Shown piece after piece: positions 23,538 through 32,604 of a stretch of 40,059 nucleotides of DNA. A program made the position numbers and the translations under genes. How positions within the stretch are numbered: the stretch's first letter is position 1; each line of letters opens with the position of its first letter. This DNA is from Chamaesiphon sp. 341R_metabat_111 (GTDB lineage: Bacteria > Cyanobacteriota > Cyanobacteriia > Cyanobacteriales > Chamaesiphonaceae): positions 1-40,059 of the forward strand of contig JANXVE010000197.1 of the NCBI GenBank assembly GCA_025351825.1. Direction: 5' to 3'. A model generated the notes under the pieces. The model searched no databases, was not told where the DNA came from, and saw only the letters and a list, made by a program, of their open reading frames with translations.

Positions 23538-24158
23538 ATGAAGATTGCTGTTGTAGATTACGATATGGGAAACTTGCACTCTGTTTGCAAGGCGTTGGAA
23601 TATGCGGGTGCTGAGACATTGATTACTCATGTGCCGTCAGAATTGGCGAATGCGGATGCGATTGTTTTACCAGGAGTTGGTTCATTCGATCCGGCTGTAA
23701 AGAAGATTCGCGATCGAGATTTAGAGCAGCCACTCAAAGATATTATTGCCAGTGGTAAACCATTTTTGGGAATCTGTTTGGGATTGCAAATTCTATTCGA
23801 TCGATCTGATGAAGGTTCAGAAGCAGGCTTAGGAATTATCGCTGGAACCGTCAAGAAATTCCAGCCAGAACCGAATTTAACCATCCCTCAAATGGGTTGG
23901 AATCAACTAGATCTATCTCAGCCAAACTGTTCGTTGTGGGCTGAATTAGGTGCCTCTGAGTGGGTATACTTTGACCACTCCTACTATGTTGAGCCGAGTC
24001 GATCTTCGGTATCAGCAGCGATGGTAACTCATGGTAATCAAACTGTGACAGCCGCGATCGCTCAAAACAATATTATGGCTGTCCAATTTCACCCCGAAAA
24101 GTCTTCAACAACGGGGCTACAGATCCTCACCAATTTTGTTCGAGCAATTGCTGGTTAG
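23538..24158 (+). CDS. hisH: Imidazole glycerol phosphate synthase glutaminase subunit
   Basis: A 206-residue class I glutamine amidotransferase. It supplies ammonia to HisF for histidine and AICAR formation. The catalytic triad is C80 (GICLGLQ), H185 and E187 (QFHPEKS). The oxyanion region PGVGSFDPAV is intact. Length is normal. It may be cotranscribed with hrcA, which is unusual; this is from spacing only. Confidence 0.96.
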   Translation: MKIAVVDYDMGNLHSVCKALEYAGAETLITHVPSELANADAIVLPGVGSFDPAVKKIRDRDLEQPLKDIIASGKPFLGICLGLQILFDRSDEGSEAGLGIIAGTVKKFQPEPNLTIPQMGWNQLDLSQPNCSLWAELGASEWVYFDHSYYVEPSRSSVSAAMVTHGNQTVTAAIAQNNIMAVQFHPEKSSTTGLQILTNFVRAIAG

Positions 24159-24227
24159 TGGGTGTGTTGGGTTTCATTCTTCAACCCAACCTACAGATCC
24201 ACAGATCCATCCACTATTCACTATTTA

Positions 24228-25178
24228 CTAATTCAACAACCCAGCAATTGCTGCTAGGCTAGCTTCATCTAAATACTGTTCATTGTTGGTTACTACCGAT
24301 TTTAGAAAGCTCTTAACTTTATCATCTTCGATCGACCAACCCACCTGACGGTTAGAAATTGCTGCTCCAACGATTGTATTGACTTGAGCCGCTGTAAATT
24401 CGGAATAATAGCTTAGTTTAGAGATCGCAATTTGAGTACTGGCGATCGATTGACTGTTGACTAAATCTCTAATCAGGAAATCTTTATCTCTAGCAGTCGC
24501 GAGTGTAATTCCAGGGAATTTTTCTTTGCAGAAACTTGATAGTCGCTTGTAGAAGTAAATTTTTGTCTGCTTTTGTAGATCCCATTCAGTCAGCAAGAAA
24601 TCACTAAATTCATCATCGTTAAGTGCCGAACAATAGTCTTTATCCCCTGTAATAAAATACAGATCTTTACCTGTTTGTGTTTGCTCTAATAAGGATTCCC
24701 AGTTAATCGCGTCGCCGAGGGAGTTATTCTTGCCAGGTGGATTACCTACACTCATGCGGAGCTTTGCTTTATCAATTGTGTTCGAGTCAGGCGTAAGCTG
24801 TTTGCCAAGACTAAATAAAGACTGAATAATTCGATCGGCTTTGAGCGTTTTAGCTTTGATATCGACTAAAATTCTGGTAGTCAGAGCTGCATGAGCTTGT
24901 TCGTGATGTTTGAGTGCTTCTCTCAGAGTATCTATTTCTGGATAGTCTTCACACAATTGAGGAAATTGGGCATTGAAAGTTTGGGTGCGGAAAGATTTGA
25001 TCGCGCCATCGATCCGTTGTTCACGGTTACGATAGAATTCATTAATGATTTGATCGGTGAGTAATAATGTGATTTGTTGTTTCTCGATCGCATCGATAAT
25101 TTTATCTAATTCTGCTAAGTCATCTTGATTTAGTGAATAGAAGGATAACAGAATATTAGTATCAATGAAAAGCTGCAT
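24228..25178 (-). CDS. PIN-domain protein with long C-terminal helical region
   Basis: A 316-residue protein starting with the PIN signature FIDTNILLSFYS (first acidic residue D6). Further conserved residues occur in LTDQIINEFYRNR, SLGDAINWESLL and FITGDKDYCSAL. PIN domains are Mg-dependent ribonucleases, often VapC toxins. This one is more than twice the usual toxin length, and no antitoxin gene overlaps it, so it resembles the large stand-alone PIN (DUF4935-like) proteins. The C-terminal ~100 residues contain no motif I recognise. It is convergent with hisH, with 70 bp between. Confidence 0.8.
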   Translation of the reverse strand: MQLFIDTNILLSFYSLNQDDLAELDKIIDAIEKQQITLLLTDQIINEFYRNREQRIDGAIKSFRTQTFNAQFPQLCEDYPEIDTLREALKHHEQAHAALTTRILVDIKAKTLKADRIIQSLFSLGKQLTPDSNTIDKAKLRMSVGNPPGKNNSLGDAINWESLLEQTQTGKDLYFITGDKDYCSALNDDEFSDFLLTEWDLQKQTKIYFYKRLSSFCKEKFPGITLATARDKDFLIRDLVNSQSIASTQIAISKLSYYSEFTAAQVNTIVGAAISNRQVGWSIEDDKVKSFLKSVVTNNEQYLDEASLAAIAGLLN

Positions 25179-25303
25179 GTTTTTATTATAATTAAAATGG
25201 TCTAGGGAATAATCACAAGTAACTAGTGATTATTTGATGTCTATCACTAATTATTATTTGATAACTATGAATATGAGTAAATGCACTAGGATTTGGATTA
25301 TCT

Positions 25304-26614
25304 TTAATCCTCTAAAACTTTATTCTTAGTTTCCAACACCCACGGCATGAGTAAGATTCCGATTAGCGGTACGAAACCGATCCAGAACAAAGCTTTAATT
25401 GCACTATTTGCAGCATTTGCACCACCAGCAGCCGCGATCGATCCTACCCAAAATGGCCCAATTGAAGCGATGATTCTGCCAAAATTATAACAAAAACCAG
25501 CACCAGTTGCACGCAAGCGGGTGGGAAATAGTTCGGGCAAATAATAAGTGAAGCTACCAAAGATACCGAAGACAGTCAATCCGACAAAAAAGTACAAGTA
25601 AGTTCTAGTTAGCGGATCCCAATTCATCCCAAACGTGACAAATATAAAGATCGCTGACAGCAGAAAATACGTTGAGAATAGTTTTTTGCGTCCGAAAGTT
25701 TTAGCAATCGGAATAGTTAGCACTGTACCGATTAAGCCGCCTAGATTATAACAGTTAGCTGCCAACGTTTTCGCCTGTTCGACAGCAACAGAAACAGCGA
25801 CTTTATCCAATCCTTGAGCGACAGCGTTTGCTTGGGCAATACCACCAGAAATCACTAAAATAAACGCATTACAACTCCACCAGACAATTAACGCTGTTGT
25901 TGCAACAATAATTGCGCTAATCGTCGCGCGGCGATATTTGGGGGTAAAAATATCAGCAAGCTTACCAGCTTCTTGATGCGAGGTTTTTTCCCAGCGTTCT
26001 GGTTCCTTGGCAAATGCGCGAACGGCAAATGAAGCAATTGCAGGAATTAATCCACAAGCGAATACGTATCGCCAAGAAACTTCTGGTTGACCTTTCATCA
26101 AGTTACCAGCAATCAGCCAATTTACAAACGTAGCGAGAAATAATCCCATCGGCGCGGAAGTGTATAACAATGCTCCAGCTTCCACGCGATTTTTATCGGG
26201 GACAGTTTCGGAGACTAAAGTTGCACCAGAAGCCCACTCACCACCAATTCCTAAACTGGCAAGGAACCTAAACGCAATCAAGAACCAGAGATTGGGTGCA
26301 AAGGCGCAGCAAGCTGTTCCCAGGGAATAAAGTAACATCGTAATCAGCATTGTTTTCAGTCTACCAATTCGATCGGCAATTTGACCAAAAATAATCCCGC
26401 CAATTGCCCAGCCAATTAATAGTAACGAAGTGAGAATACCCGTCCAAAATAAAATTGCGGACTTTGCTTCAGGAGAACCAATTTGCAATCCTAATAAGGT
26501 CGGAATACAGTTGGCTGCAACATAATTAAACAGCAGACTATCAAAGATATTAAATCCCCACCCCAACCAGGCAGCAAATAAAATATTCCATTGAGAGCGA
26601 GAGAGTTGTAACAT
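25304..26614 (-). CDS. MFS transporter
   Basis: A 436-residue transporter with 12 predicted hydrophobic helices. Family signatures are seen: GQIADRIGRLKTML between helices 2 and 3, FRFLASLGIGGEWASGATLVSE after helix 4 (as in the sugar-porter/aromatic-acid/JEN branch), and PELFPTRLRATGAGFCYNFGRI in the second half. It probably moves a carboxylate or sugar by H+ symport; the substrate is not evident. About 120 bp separate it from ggt on the same strand, so the two could be cotranscribed. Confidence 0.88.
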   Translation of the reverse strand: MLQLSRSQWNILFAAWLGWGFNIFDSLLFNYVAANCIPTLLGLQIGSPEAKSAILFWTGILTSLLLIGWAIGGIIFGQIADRIGRLKTMLITMLLYSLGTACCAFAPNLWFLIAFRFLASLGIGGEWASGATLVSETVPDKNRVEAGALLYTSAPMGLFLATFVNWLIAGNLMKGQPEVSWRYVFACGLIPAIASFAVRAFAKEPERWEKTSHQEAGKLADIFTPKYRRATISAIIVATTALIVWWSCNAFILVISGGIAQANAVAQGLDKVAVSVAVEQAKTLAANCYNLGGLIGTVLTIPIAKTFGRKKLFSTYFLLSAIFIFVTFGMNWDPLTRTYLYFFVGLTVFGIFGSFTYYLPELFPTRLRATGAGFCYNFGRIIASIGPFWVGSIAAAGGANAANSAIKALFWIGFVPLIGILLMPWVLETKNKVLED

Positions 26615-26733
26615 ATATTAGAGAGCTAGTTATTGAGAATACTTAGTAATAATTTAGGCTGAGTGAAAGAGATTATGCGAAATTAACTATTGGATGCTCA
26701 GATATTTGATTTTACTAACTCTTTTTAGTCGAT

Positions 26734-28539
26734 CTAAAATCCCTGTGCCGTTCCTTCCCCTCGTGGATCTGCTGCACCTTCAAGTTTTCCGTTGGGTAAT
26801 TGTTGAATGGCATTCGCATTTCCCCAATAGCTACGTGGTTCGATCGTCTGTCCCCGACGGCGCAATTCTGCTAGTGTGGTAGGATCGAATCCCCAGGGAT
26901 CGACGTTGACTCGATCGGGTTGCCATTGATGGTGAATTCGCCCTGCGGCTACAGCAGCACCAACGTCCATCTTGTATTCCAATACATTTAGTAAAATCTG
27001 GAGCACGGTAGTAATAATAGTACTGCCTCCAGGTGCGCCGATCGCCAGTCGAAATTGACCATTTTCAGTCACAATCGTTGGTGTCATACTAGATAATGGT
27101 GTCTTCCCAGGTGCGATCGAGTTTTTGTCACCACCGACTAGCCCAAATACATTGGCAACTCCAGGTGCGATCGCAAAATCATCCATTTCGTCGTTGAGTA
27201 ATATTCCCGTACCTGGTACGACGACACCTGCGCCGAAGCGATAATTGACGGTAAATGTCAGGCTGACAACATTCCGATCTCGATCGACAACATTGATATG
27301 GCTAGTTTCCATCGATTCAGATACTGGCTGTTCAAATACCCTGTAGGGGTGCCCCTTGTGGGTACCCGTGGGGGCTTGGGTACCCACAAGGGATACCCCT
27401 ACAGGTCGATCGAATTGGTTTAAGATCTCTACACTCGCTGGTTTCACCGCTGTCGATGGAGTAGCTTTCTCCATGCTAATTTCCTGACGGCGTTTGGCAG
27501 CATAAGCTGGATTCGTCAGGGCAGCTACAGGTATTTTGCTAAAATCAGGATCGCCCAAATGCACAGAGCGATCGGCATAGGCAATTCGCATCGATTCTAT
27601 CAGCAGATGGAGCGCGTCGGGGCTGTGCCATCCCATTGCGGCGAGATCCGTACTGCCGATCGTATTCAGGATTTGCAGCAGATGTACACCCCCAGAGGAA
27701 GGAGGAGCCATCGAGCAGACATTGTACTGGCGGAACTTGCCACAGACAGGATCGCGCCATTTGGGTTGATAGGCTTGAAGATCTGCGCGGGTAATTAAGC
27801 CCTGATTTGTCCGCATATCTCGATCGATCTTACTTGCGATCGATCCGGTATAGAAGTCCTGAGGATTCCGCGCCACCGCAATCAGTGTCCGCGCTAGATC
27901 TCTTTGGACTAACCGATCTCCTGGCTGGAGCGGTTGCCCATTATTAGTAAAAATTGCCCGCGCCGCCGGATTACTTGCCAGCAGTTTTTGCTTAGATTTA
28001 GCTTGCTCCGTATAGAGTTCGCTCACTTTAAACCCATTTCGCGCCAGTCTAATTGCGGGAGCTACAACCGATTTCCAGGGTAACTTCCCATATTTTTTGT
28101 GTGCCGCTGCCAGTCCCGCAATCGTCCCTGGCACCCCCGCCGCCAAATGCCCTTCCAAACTCGCATTTGGACGCACCTTTCCTTGAGCATCCAGATACAT
28201 ATTCCGCGATGCTGCTTTAGGTGCCCGTTCTCGAAAATCTAGTGACTCTAACTTATTACCCACCTTCACTAGCATAAAACCACCACCGCCAATCCCCGCT
28301 GAAAATGGCTCCACCACAGAAATAGCCAGAGTTGTTGCTACTGCTGCATCGATCGCATTACCGCCCTGCGCCAACATCTCCACCCCCGCTTGCGTCGCCA
28401 ACGGATGCGCCGATGCCACCATCCCCTTCTGACTCTGCGCCGGACGCGGAAAAGCTGCAAAAACTGGCACAGAACTAGCTAAAATCAAGAACGAGCTAAC
28501 CGTCACCGTATACCGATAAAAATATCTAAAAATATTCAT
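26734..28539 (-). CDS. ggt: Gamma-glutamyltransferase, secreted
   Basis: A 601-residue Ntn-hydrolase precursor. Residues 1-28 form a signal peptide (ending VFAAFP). The large-subunit signatures are HPLATQAGVEMLAQGGNAIDAAVA, FSAGIGGGGFML and LDFRERAP. The self-cleavage/catalytic Thr is in METSHINVVD, followed by FTVNYRFGAGVVVPGTGILLNDEMDDF and TPLSSMTPTIV. It hydrolyses glutathione and related gamma-glutamyl compounds in the periplasm. A 67-bp palindromic repeat is inserted in frame just before the cleavage site and adds ~22 residues (VGVSLVGTQAPTGTHKGH). The insert probably lies in the flexible linker removed or exposed on maturation, so the enzyme may remain active. Confidence 0.93.
   Translation of the reverse strand: MNIFRYFYRYTVTVSSFLILASSVPVFAAFPRPAQSQKGMVASAHPLATQAGVEMLAQGGNAIDAAVATTLAISVVEPFSAGIGGGGFMLVKVGNKLESLDFRERAPKAASRNMYLDAQGKVRPNASLEGHLAAGVPGTIAGLAAAHKKYGKLPWKSVVAPAIRLARNGFKVSELYTEQAKSKQKLLASNPAARAIFTNNGQPLQPGDRLVQRDLARTLIAVARNPQDFYTGSIASKIDRDMRTNQGLITRADLQAYQPKWRDPVCGKFRQYNVCSMAPPSSGGVHLLQILNTIGSTDLAAMGWHSPDALHLLIESMRIAYADRSVHLGDPDFSKIPVAALTNPAYAAKRRQEISMEKATPSTAVKPASVEILNQFDRPVGVSLVGTQAPTGTHKGHPYRVFEQPVSESMETSHINVVDRDRNVVSLTFTVNYRFGAGVVVPGTGILLNDEMDDFAIAPGVANVFGLVGGDKNSIAPGKTPLSSMTPTIVTENGQFRLAIGAPGGSTIITTVLQILLNVLEYKMDVGAAVAAGRIHHQWQPDRVNVDPWGFDPTTLAELRRRGQTIEPRSYWGNANAIQQLPNGKLEGAADPRGEGTAQGF
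27339..27405. repeat. Palindromic mobile-type repeat inside ggt
   Basis: CCTGTAGGGGT-GCCCCTTGTGGGTACCC (from 27339) pairs with GGGTACCCACAAGGG-ATACCCCTACAGG (to 27405), a stem of about 28 bp with two mismatches. GC content is well above its surroundings. Such CCTGTAGGGG palindromes are dispersed in many cyanobacterial genomes. It is translated in frame as part of ggt. Confidence 0.85.
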
Positions 28540-28549
28540 AATCTTTCTT

Positions 28550-28613
28550 CTCTGCGCCCTCTGCGCCTCTGCGGTTTAATTCACTCCCAACTCCCAACTC
28601 CCAACTCCCAACT
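28550..28613. repeat. Dispersed CTCTGCG repeat and ACTCCCA tandem repeat
   Basis: CTCTGCGCCCTCTGCGCCTC (28550 on) is a copy, in opposite orientation, of the repeat at 34144-34171. It is followed by ACTCCCA repeated about 4.4 times (28583-28613), ending 8 bp before the rdgB start codon. Both lie between ggt and rdgB, in the place where promoters of both genes must be. Confidence 0.8.
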
Positions 28614-28620
28614 AAATCTT

Positions 28621-29211
28621 ATGCCAAAACTAATTGTAGCTACTAGCAACCCTGGGAAGCTGAAAGAAATGCAAGCATACCTCACCGATAGCCTCTGGGA
28701 ATTAGCTCTTAAACCAGCCGAATTAGATGTTGATGAGACGGGCAATACATTTGCTGCCAATGCTTGTCTCAAGGCATCTGAGGTGGCGATCGCGTTGAAT
28801 TGCTGGACGATCGCTGATGACTCTGGACTCCAGGTAGATGCCCTCGATGGTGCGCCAGGAATTTATTCCGCACGGTATGCTAATAGCGACAAAGAACGGA
28901 TCGATCGCATGTTGCGAGAACTCAGCGATTTTCCAGAGCCAGCCCAACGTCAAGCTCAATTTGTCTGTGCGGTGGCTGTCGCCCGTCCAGATGGGACAAT
29001 TGTCGCCCAAGCTGAGGGGATTTGTCGGGGCGAAATTCTCACTGCTGCGCGGGGTGTGGATGGGTTTGGTTACGATCCAATTTTTTATGTTCCAGCCAAA
29101 CAACTCGCTTTTGCCGAGATGTCGGTAGAAGTGAAACGCAGTATCAGCCATCGGGGGCTGGCTTTTGTAATTATTCGAGAGAAATTAGCCATGCTCTCCA
29201 CTGCCGGATAA
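28621..29211 (+). CDS. rdgB: XTP/dITP diphosphatase
   Basis: A 196-residue HAM1/RdgB house-cleaning pyrophosphatase that removes XTP, ITP and dITP. Motifs: ATSNPGKLKEM at the N-terminus, FAANACLKA, ADDSGLQVDALDGAPGIYSARYA, GFGYDPIFYVP and SHRG near the C-terminus, all conserved. Length is exactly typical. It is divergent from ggt, with the ATG only 8 bp after a tandem repeat, so no clear Shine-Dalgarno is seen. Confidence 0.95.
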   Translation: MPKLIVATSNPGKLKEMQAYLTDSLWELALKPAELDVDETGNTFAANACLKASEVAIALNCWTIADDSGLQVDALDGAPGIYSARYANSDKERIDRMLRELSDFPEPAQRQAQFVCAVAVARPDGTIVAQAEGICRGEILTAARGVDGFGYDPIFYVPAKQLAFAEMSVEVKRSISHRGLAFVIIREKLAMLSTAG

Positions 29212-29353
29212 GTGTTATGTAGGGTATGTCAAAATTAGCCACAATTTGTAATCACCCAGTCTCCCAGTTCCATGAAGCCTAATTCAAAAAAAGCCAGAAA
29301 TAATTGATGGGATCGGTTACGATCGATGAACCCTCAATTTGGTCTAGTAAAAT

Positions 29354-29596
29354 ATGTCTGAAGCTTTAACCCTTACTCCTGTCAACGTTGAATCTGTCCT
29401 CGATAGCCTTCGCCCCTATCTGATGGCCGACGGTGGTAACGTAGAATTAGTCGAAATCGATGGTCCGATCGTCAAACTCCGCCTCCAAGGTGCCTGCGGA
29501 TCTTGCCCCAGTTCGGCAATGACGCTCAAAATGGGCATCGAACGCAAGTTGTGCGACATGATTCCCGAAATCTCTGGTGTCGAGCAAGTATTTTAA
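29354..29596 (+). CDS. NifU-C-domain iron-sulfur scaffold/carrier
   Basis: An 80-residue NifU C-terminal domain protein of the cyanobacterial NfuA/CnfU kind. [17 protein letters not shown] is the family start, and CGSC (in [18 protein letters not shown]) provides the two Cys that bind a 4Fe-4S or 2Fe-2S cluster as a dimer. In cyanobacteria the small NfuA is the main iron-sulfur carrier for photosystem I. About 140 bp precede it with no other gene. Confidence 0.93.
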   Translation: MSEALTLTPVNVESVLDSLRPYLMADGGNVELVEIDGPIVKLRLQGACGSCPSSAMTLKMGIERKLCDMIPEISGVEQVF

Positions 29597-29607
29597 TTAG
29601 TTGATAA

Positions 29608-29650
29608 TTGATAGCTAAATAGTTGGAGATATCCATCATCTAGCTATCAA
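29608..29650 (+). terminator. Inverted repeat after nfu
   Basis: TTGATAGCTA (29608-29617) and TAGCTATCAA (29641-29650) form a perfect 10-bp stem with a 23-nt loop. It begins 12 bp after the nfu stop codon. There is no T-run, so calling it a terminator is tentative. Confidence 0.4.
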
Positions 29651-29743
29651 TCGCCTATTCGCAAGTGGTAAGAATAGCGAGGTTTTTAAAAATGAACGGC
29701 ATTCAAACCCCGTGCTTTGGTTGATATATTGTCTACTCCGAAT

Positions 29744-30556
29744 TTATCCATTCTTTGCCAAATGTTGCTTTGCTTGTTGCCAGAGAGCTTCCAATTCAAC
29801 GATCGAATAATCACTCAGCGGACGATCTGTATATTGCTCCATCTGCTGAATTCGATCGATAAATCTTTGATTGGTACCGTTCAATCCCCGCTCTGGATCG
29901 AGCTTGTACCACCGTGCCAGATTGACAACTGTAAATAATAAGTCCCCCAATTCAGATTCCTGATGGGCGAGATCGGGAGTAGCGAGTGCTTCCTTGAACT
30001 CGCCCAATTCTTCCTCAAACTTGTCCCAGACTCCATCCACACTTTCCCACTCAAATCCGACAGATGCCGCCCGTTCAGAGATTTTTGCGGCAGCGGTGAG
30101 GGGTGGGAGTTTTTCGGCATAGCTACTTAACTTGTCGCTAAATGTTGCCGTAGGATTGCCTTTCTCGATCGATTTGATCTGCTCCCAATTAGCCTTGACT
30201 TCATCTACATTCGCAACTTGGACATCCCCGAATACATGGGGATGACGACGAATCAGCTTCTCACTAATCCCCTGCGCCACATCTTCGAGGGTAAATCCCC
30301 CCGCCTCACTCGCTATTTGCGCTTGCAAAACTACCTGCAATAATAAGTCCCCCAACTCTGAGATAATTGCCGCTCGATCGCCACTCCGAATCGCGTGTAC
30401 CGCCTCATAAGCCTCCTCAACGATATATGGAGTCAAACTCTCCGGTGTCTGCGCCAAATCCCAAGGACAACCCCCATCAGGATTTCTTAATTTGGCAACG
30501 ACATCGATCAATTCTTGAAGGGCAGTGAGGATTGGTGTCGATTCAGTGTTTATCAT
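29744..30556 (-). CDS. mazG: MazG nucleoside triphosphate pyrophosphohydrolase
   Basis: A 270-residue protein from ATG 30556 (a TTG four codons earlier is less likely). It has two MazG helical domains. The first has LRNPDGGCPWDLAQTPESL and EEAYEAVHAIRSGD...ELGDLLLQVVLQA with the EExxE...ExxD magnesium residues. RRHPHVFGDVQV follows. The second repeat carries EEELGEFKEAL and ESELGDLLFTVVNLARW. It hydrolyses all NTPs/dNTPs to NMP and PPi. It is convergent with nfu and divergent from the tRNA-Leu gene. Confidence 0.95.
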   Translation of the reverse strand: MINTESTPILTALQELIDVVAKLRNPDGGCPWDLAQTPESLTPYIVEEAYEAVHAIRSGDRAAIISELGDLLLQVVLQAQIASEAGGFTLEDVAQGISEKLIRRHPHVFGDVQVANVDEVKANWEQIKSIEKGNPTATFSDKLSSYAEKLPPLTAAAKISERAASVGFEWESVDGVWDKFEEELGEFKEALATPDLAHQESELGDLLFTVVNLARWYKLDPERGLNGTNQRFIDRIQQMEQYTDRPLSDYSIVELEALWQQAKQHLAKNG

Positions 30557-30614
30557 AGTTGGCAGCAAATTATTTACTTTAATCGATCGCTCATGTTATA
30601 TTAAAGGACGTTGC

Positions 30615-30696
30615 GCGGATATGGCGGAATTGGTAGACGCGCCAGTTTTAGGTACTGGTTTCGCAAGAAGTGAAGGTTCAAGTCCTTTTATCCGCA
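30615..30696 (+). tRNA. tRNA-Leu (anticodon UAG)
   Basis: An 82-nt class II tRNA. Acceptor GCGGATA/TATCCGC with discriminator A; D-loop GGCGGAATTGGTAGACGC typical of tRNA-Leu; anticodon stem CCAGT/ACTGG with loop TTTAGGT giving UAG; a short variable arm (TTTC-GCAA-GAAG); T-arm AAGG-TTCAAGT-CCTT. CCA is not encoded. Confidence 0.94.
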
Positions 30697-30781
30697 TCTT
30701 AATAACGTCAGAGCCAACTGACAGCAGTACAGTTTACTCTTACGTTAACGAACCATTGAGATGATTCTTACATCTAAATCT

Positions 30782-30822
30782 AGCCCTAAGCGGTATGCTA
30801 ATGCCACTTAGGGCTATTTTAG
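30782..30822 (+). terminator. Hairpin terminator downstream of tRNA-Leu
   Basis: AGCCCTAAG (30782-30790) pairs with CTTAGGGCT (30807-30815) and is followed by ATTTTAG. Position and form suit a terminator of the tRNA-Leu transcript, about 85 bp after the tRNA. Confidence 0.65.
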
Positions 30823-30931
30823 TTAACTGTAAGAATGCGACGACGGCAAGGTTGGCGCGGGAGAAGCAAAAGACTGTTGCCACCAGTACGATCGTCCAAA
30901 ACGACCTTTTATCCTGTTTTTGACCCTAATT

Positions 30932-32464
30932 ATGTCGATCGCGATCGCTGGAGAACGTAGTGGTGTAGGTAAAACTACCGTCACATTAGCAATACTTGCC
31001 GCATTAAAGCGCAGAAAACAGACGGTACAATCTTTTAAAGTTGGGCCGGATTATATAGATCCGATGTTTCATACTTACGTCACTGGCAGAGCGTGTCGAA
31101 ACCTCGATCCGATTTTAACTTCTGATGGCTATGTCCGGCAATGTTTCGATCGACATCGCCAGACAGCAGATTGTGCGCTGATAGAGGGAGTGATGGGGCT
31201 ATTTGATGGCGCGTCGGGGACGACTGATGCTGGTAGCACGGCACAGGTTGCCAAACTGCTGAACGTGCCTGTGGTGTTAATTCTCAATTGTAGTAGCACA
31301 TCCAGATCGATCGCTGCAATTGCCCACGGTTATCGGACATTCGATCCCCATGTTCAGATTGCGGGTTTGATTCTCAATCAAGTTGGTAGCGATCGACACC
31401 TGGAATTGCTCACTGCTGCCCTCTTGCCGCTCCATCTACCCATCCTCGGCGTACTCAGACGGCGCGATGACCTAAAAATCCCCGATCGGCATTTAGGGTT
31501 GATTCCATCGGGAGAATTAACCGATTTGAATGATACACTCGATCGACTTGCAAATGTCGGGGAAACTTGTTTTGACTGGGAACGGCTATTACCATTGCTG
31601 AGTTCCAAACCCGTGCTTACCCCCCCTTTACCAGGAGTAGCTCTAACTCTTACCCCCTCCCCTTTCCAAGGGGAGGGTTGGGGTGGGGTAAAGATCTCCG
31701 CACCCCCTCCAACTTTCCAAGGGGATGGCTGGGGTGGGGTAAAGATCTCCGCACCCCCTCCAACCTTTCAACGGGAGGGCTGGGGTGAGGTAAAGATCCC
31801 CGCATTCCCTCCAAAGATCCGCATCGCAGTAGCCAGAGATGCCGCATTTAACTTCTACTACGCAGACAATCTAGACTTGCTCAGAGAAGCAGGTGCCGAA
31901 CTAGTTGAGTGGAGTCCACTCGTAGATCTACAGCTACCGCCAGATATCCAAGGCTTGTATTTTGGGGGTGGATTTCCAGAAGTCTTTGCCGAGACACTCG
32001 CAGCCAATCAGTCAGCCCGAACATCTGTAGCAGCCGCGATTACAGCCGGAATGCCAACTTATGCTGAATGCGGTGGATTGATGTATTTATGCGATCGAAT
32101 TATTGATTTTAACGATCGATCTTATCCAATGGTTGGAATTTTTTCTACCACAGCAGTGATGGGGAAAAAGTTAACACTTGGTTATCGACAACTTACTGCT
32201 TTACAAGATAGTTTGCTGTTTGATATAGGCGATCGCGTGTGGGGGCACGAATTTCACCGTTCTACTCTTACCGATTTACCATCTCAGCCTTTATATACTC
32301 TTGATGGCTACGAATCTAGCTCGATCTTTGTACCTGAAGGCTGGTGCCAGCAGCAGGTTCAGGCTGCGTATACTCATCTGCATTTTGGTGCTAAACCAGA
32401 TTTGCCAGCACGATTTGTCAACCGTTGCCGCCAGTTTAGCAAGCTATTTATATCCTCAAAATAA
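30932..32464 (+). CDS. cbiA: Cobyrinate a,c-diamide synthase
   Basis: A 510-residue enzyme from ATG 30932 (a TTG start 12 bp earlier is possible). The N-terminal ATPase domain starts IAIAGERSGVGKTTVTLA (P-loop), then FKVGPDYIDPMFH and LIEGVMGLFDG. The C-terminal class I glutaminase domain has GLYFGGGFPEVFAETL, TYAECGGLMYL (nucleophile Cys) and HEFHRS. It amidates the a and c carboxylates of cobyrinate using Gln and ATP in cobalamin synthesis. Between the domains three 17-residue repeats of the PPTFQGDGWGGVKISA type are encoded by a dispersed DNA repeat. They lengthen the protein by about 50 residues over usual CbiA but keep the frame and sit in the linker. Confidence 0.93.
   Translation: MSIAIAGERSGVGKTTVTLAILAALKRRKQTVQSFKVGPDYIDPMFHTYVTGRACRNLDPILTSDGYVRQCFDRHRQTADCALIEGVMGLFDGASGTTDAGSTAQVAKLLNVPVVLILNCSSTSRSIAAIAHGYRTFDPHVQIAGLILNQVGSDRHLELLTAALLPLHLPILGVLRRRDDLKIPDRHLGLIPSGELTDLNDTLDRLANVGETCFDWERLLPLLSSKPVLTPPLPGVALTLTPSPFQGEGWGGVKISAPPPTFQGDGWGGVKISAPPPTFQREGWGEVKIPAFPPKIRIAVARDAAFNFYYADNLDLLREAGAELVEWSPLVDLQLPPDIQGLYFGGGFPEVFAETLAANQSARTSVAAAITAGMPTYAECGGLMYLCDRIIDFNDRSYPMVGIFSTTAVMGKKLTLGYRQLTALQDSLLFDIGDRVWGHEFHRSTLTDLPSQPLYTLDGYESSSIFVPEGWCQQQVQAAYTHLHFGAKPDLPARFVNRCRQFSKLFISSK
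31652..31803. repeat. Three 51-bp direct repeats in frame within cbiA
   Basis: Units begin at about 31652, 31702 and 31753, each ACCCCCTCC...TTTCCAAGGGGA then GGCTGGGGTGGGGTAAAGAT. Each also holds the small palindrome CCTTTCCAAGG. Units differ by a few bases. The length is a multiple of three, so all encode the same 17-residue motif. Confidence 0.88.
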
Positions 32465-32604
32465 TTTTGCTAATCGCCCTGAATTTTGAAATTTAGTTAT
32501 GTATATTGACACACTACATTTTTTTGATGTTAAAATACAAGAGCGTTAATTTTCAGATATCTAACGCACTTTCAGCAAAAATATCTACAATTTAACAAAT
32601 TTTC

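Noticed and set aside
30525-30764. A 79-residue frame across tRNA-Leu
   Set aside because: Its recognisable part (MAELVDAPVLGTGFARSEG) is merely the translated tRNA-Leu sequence.
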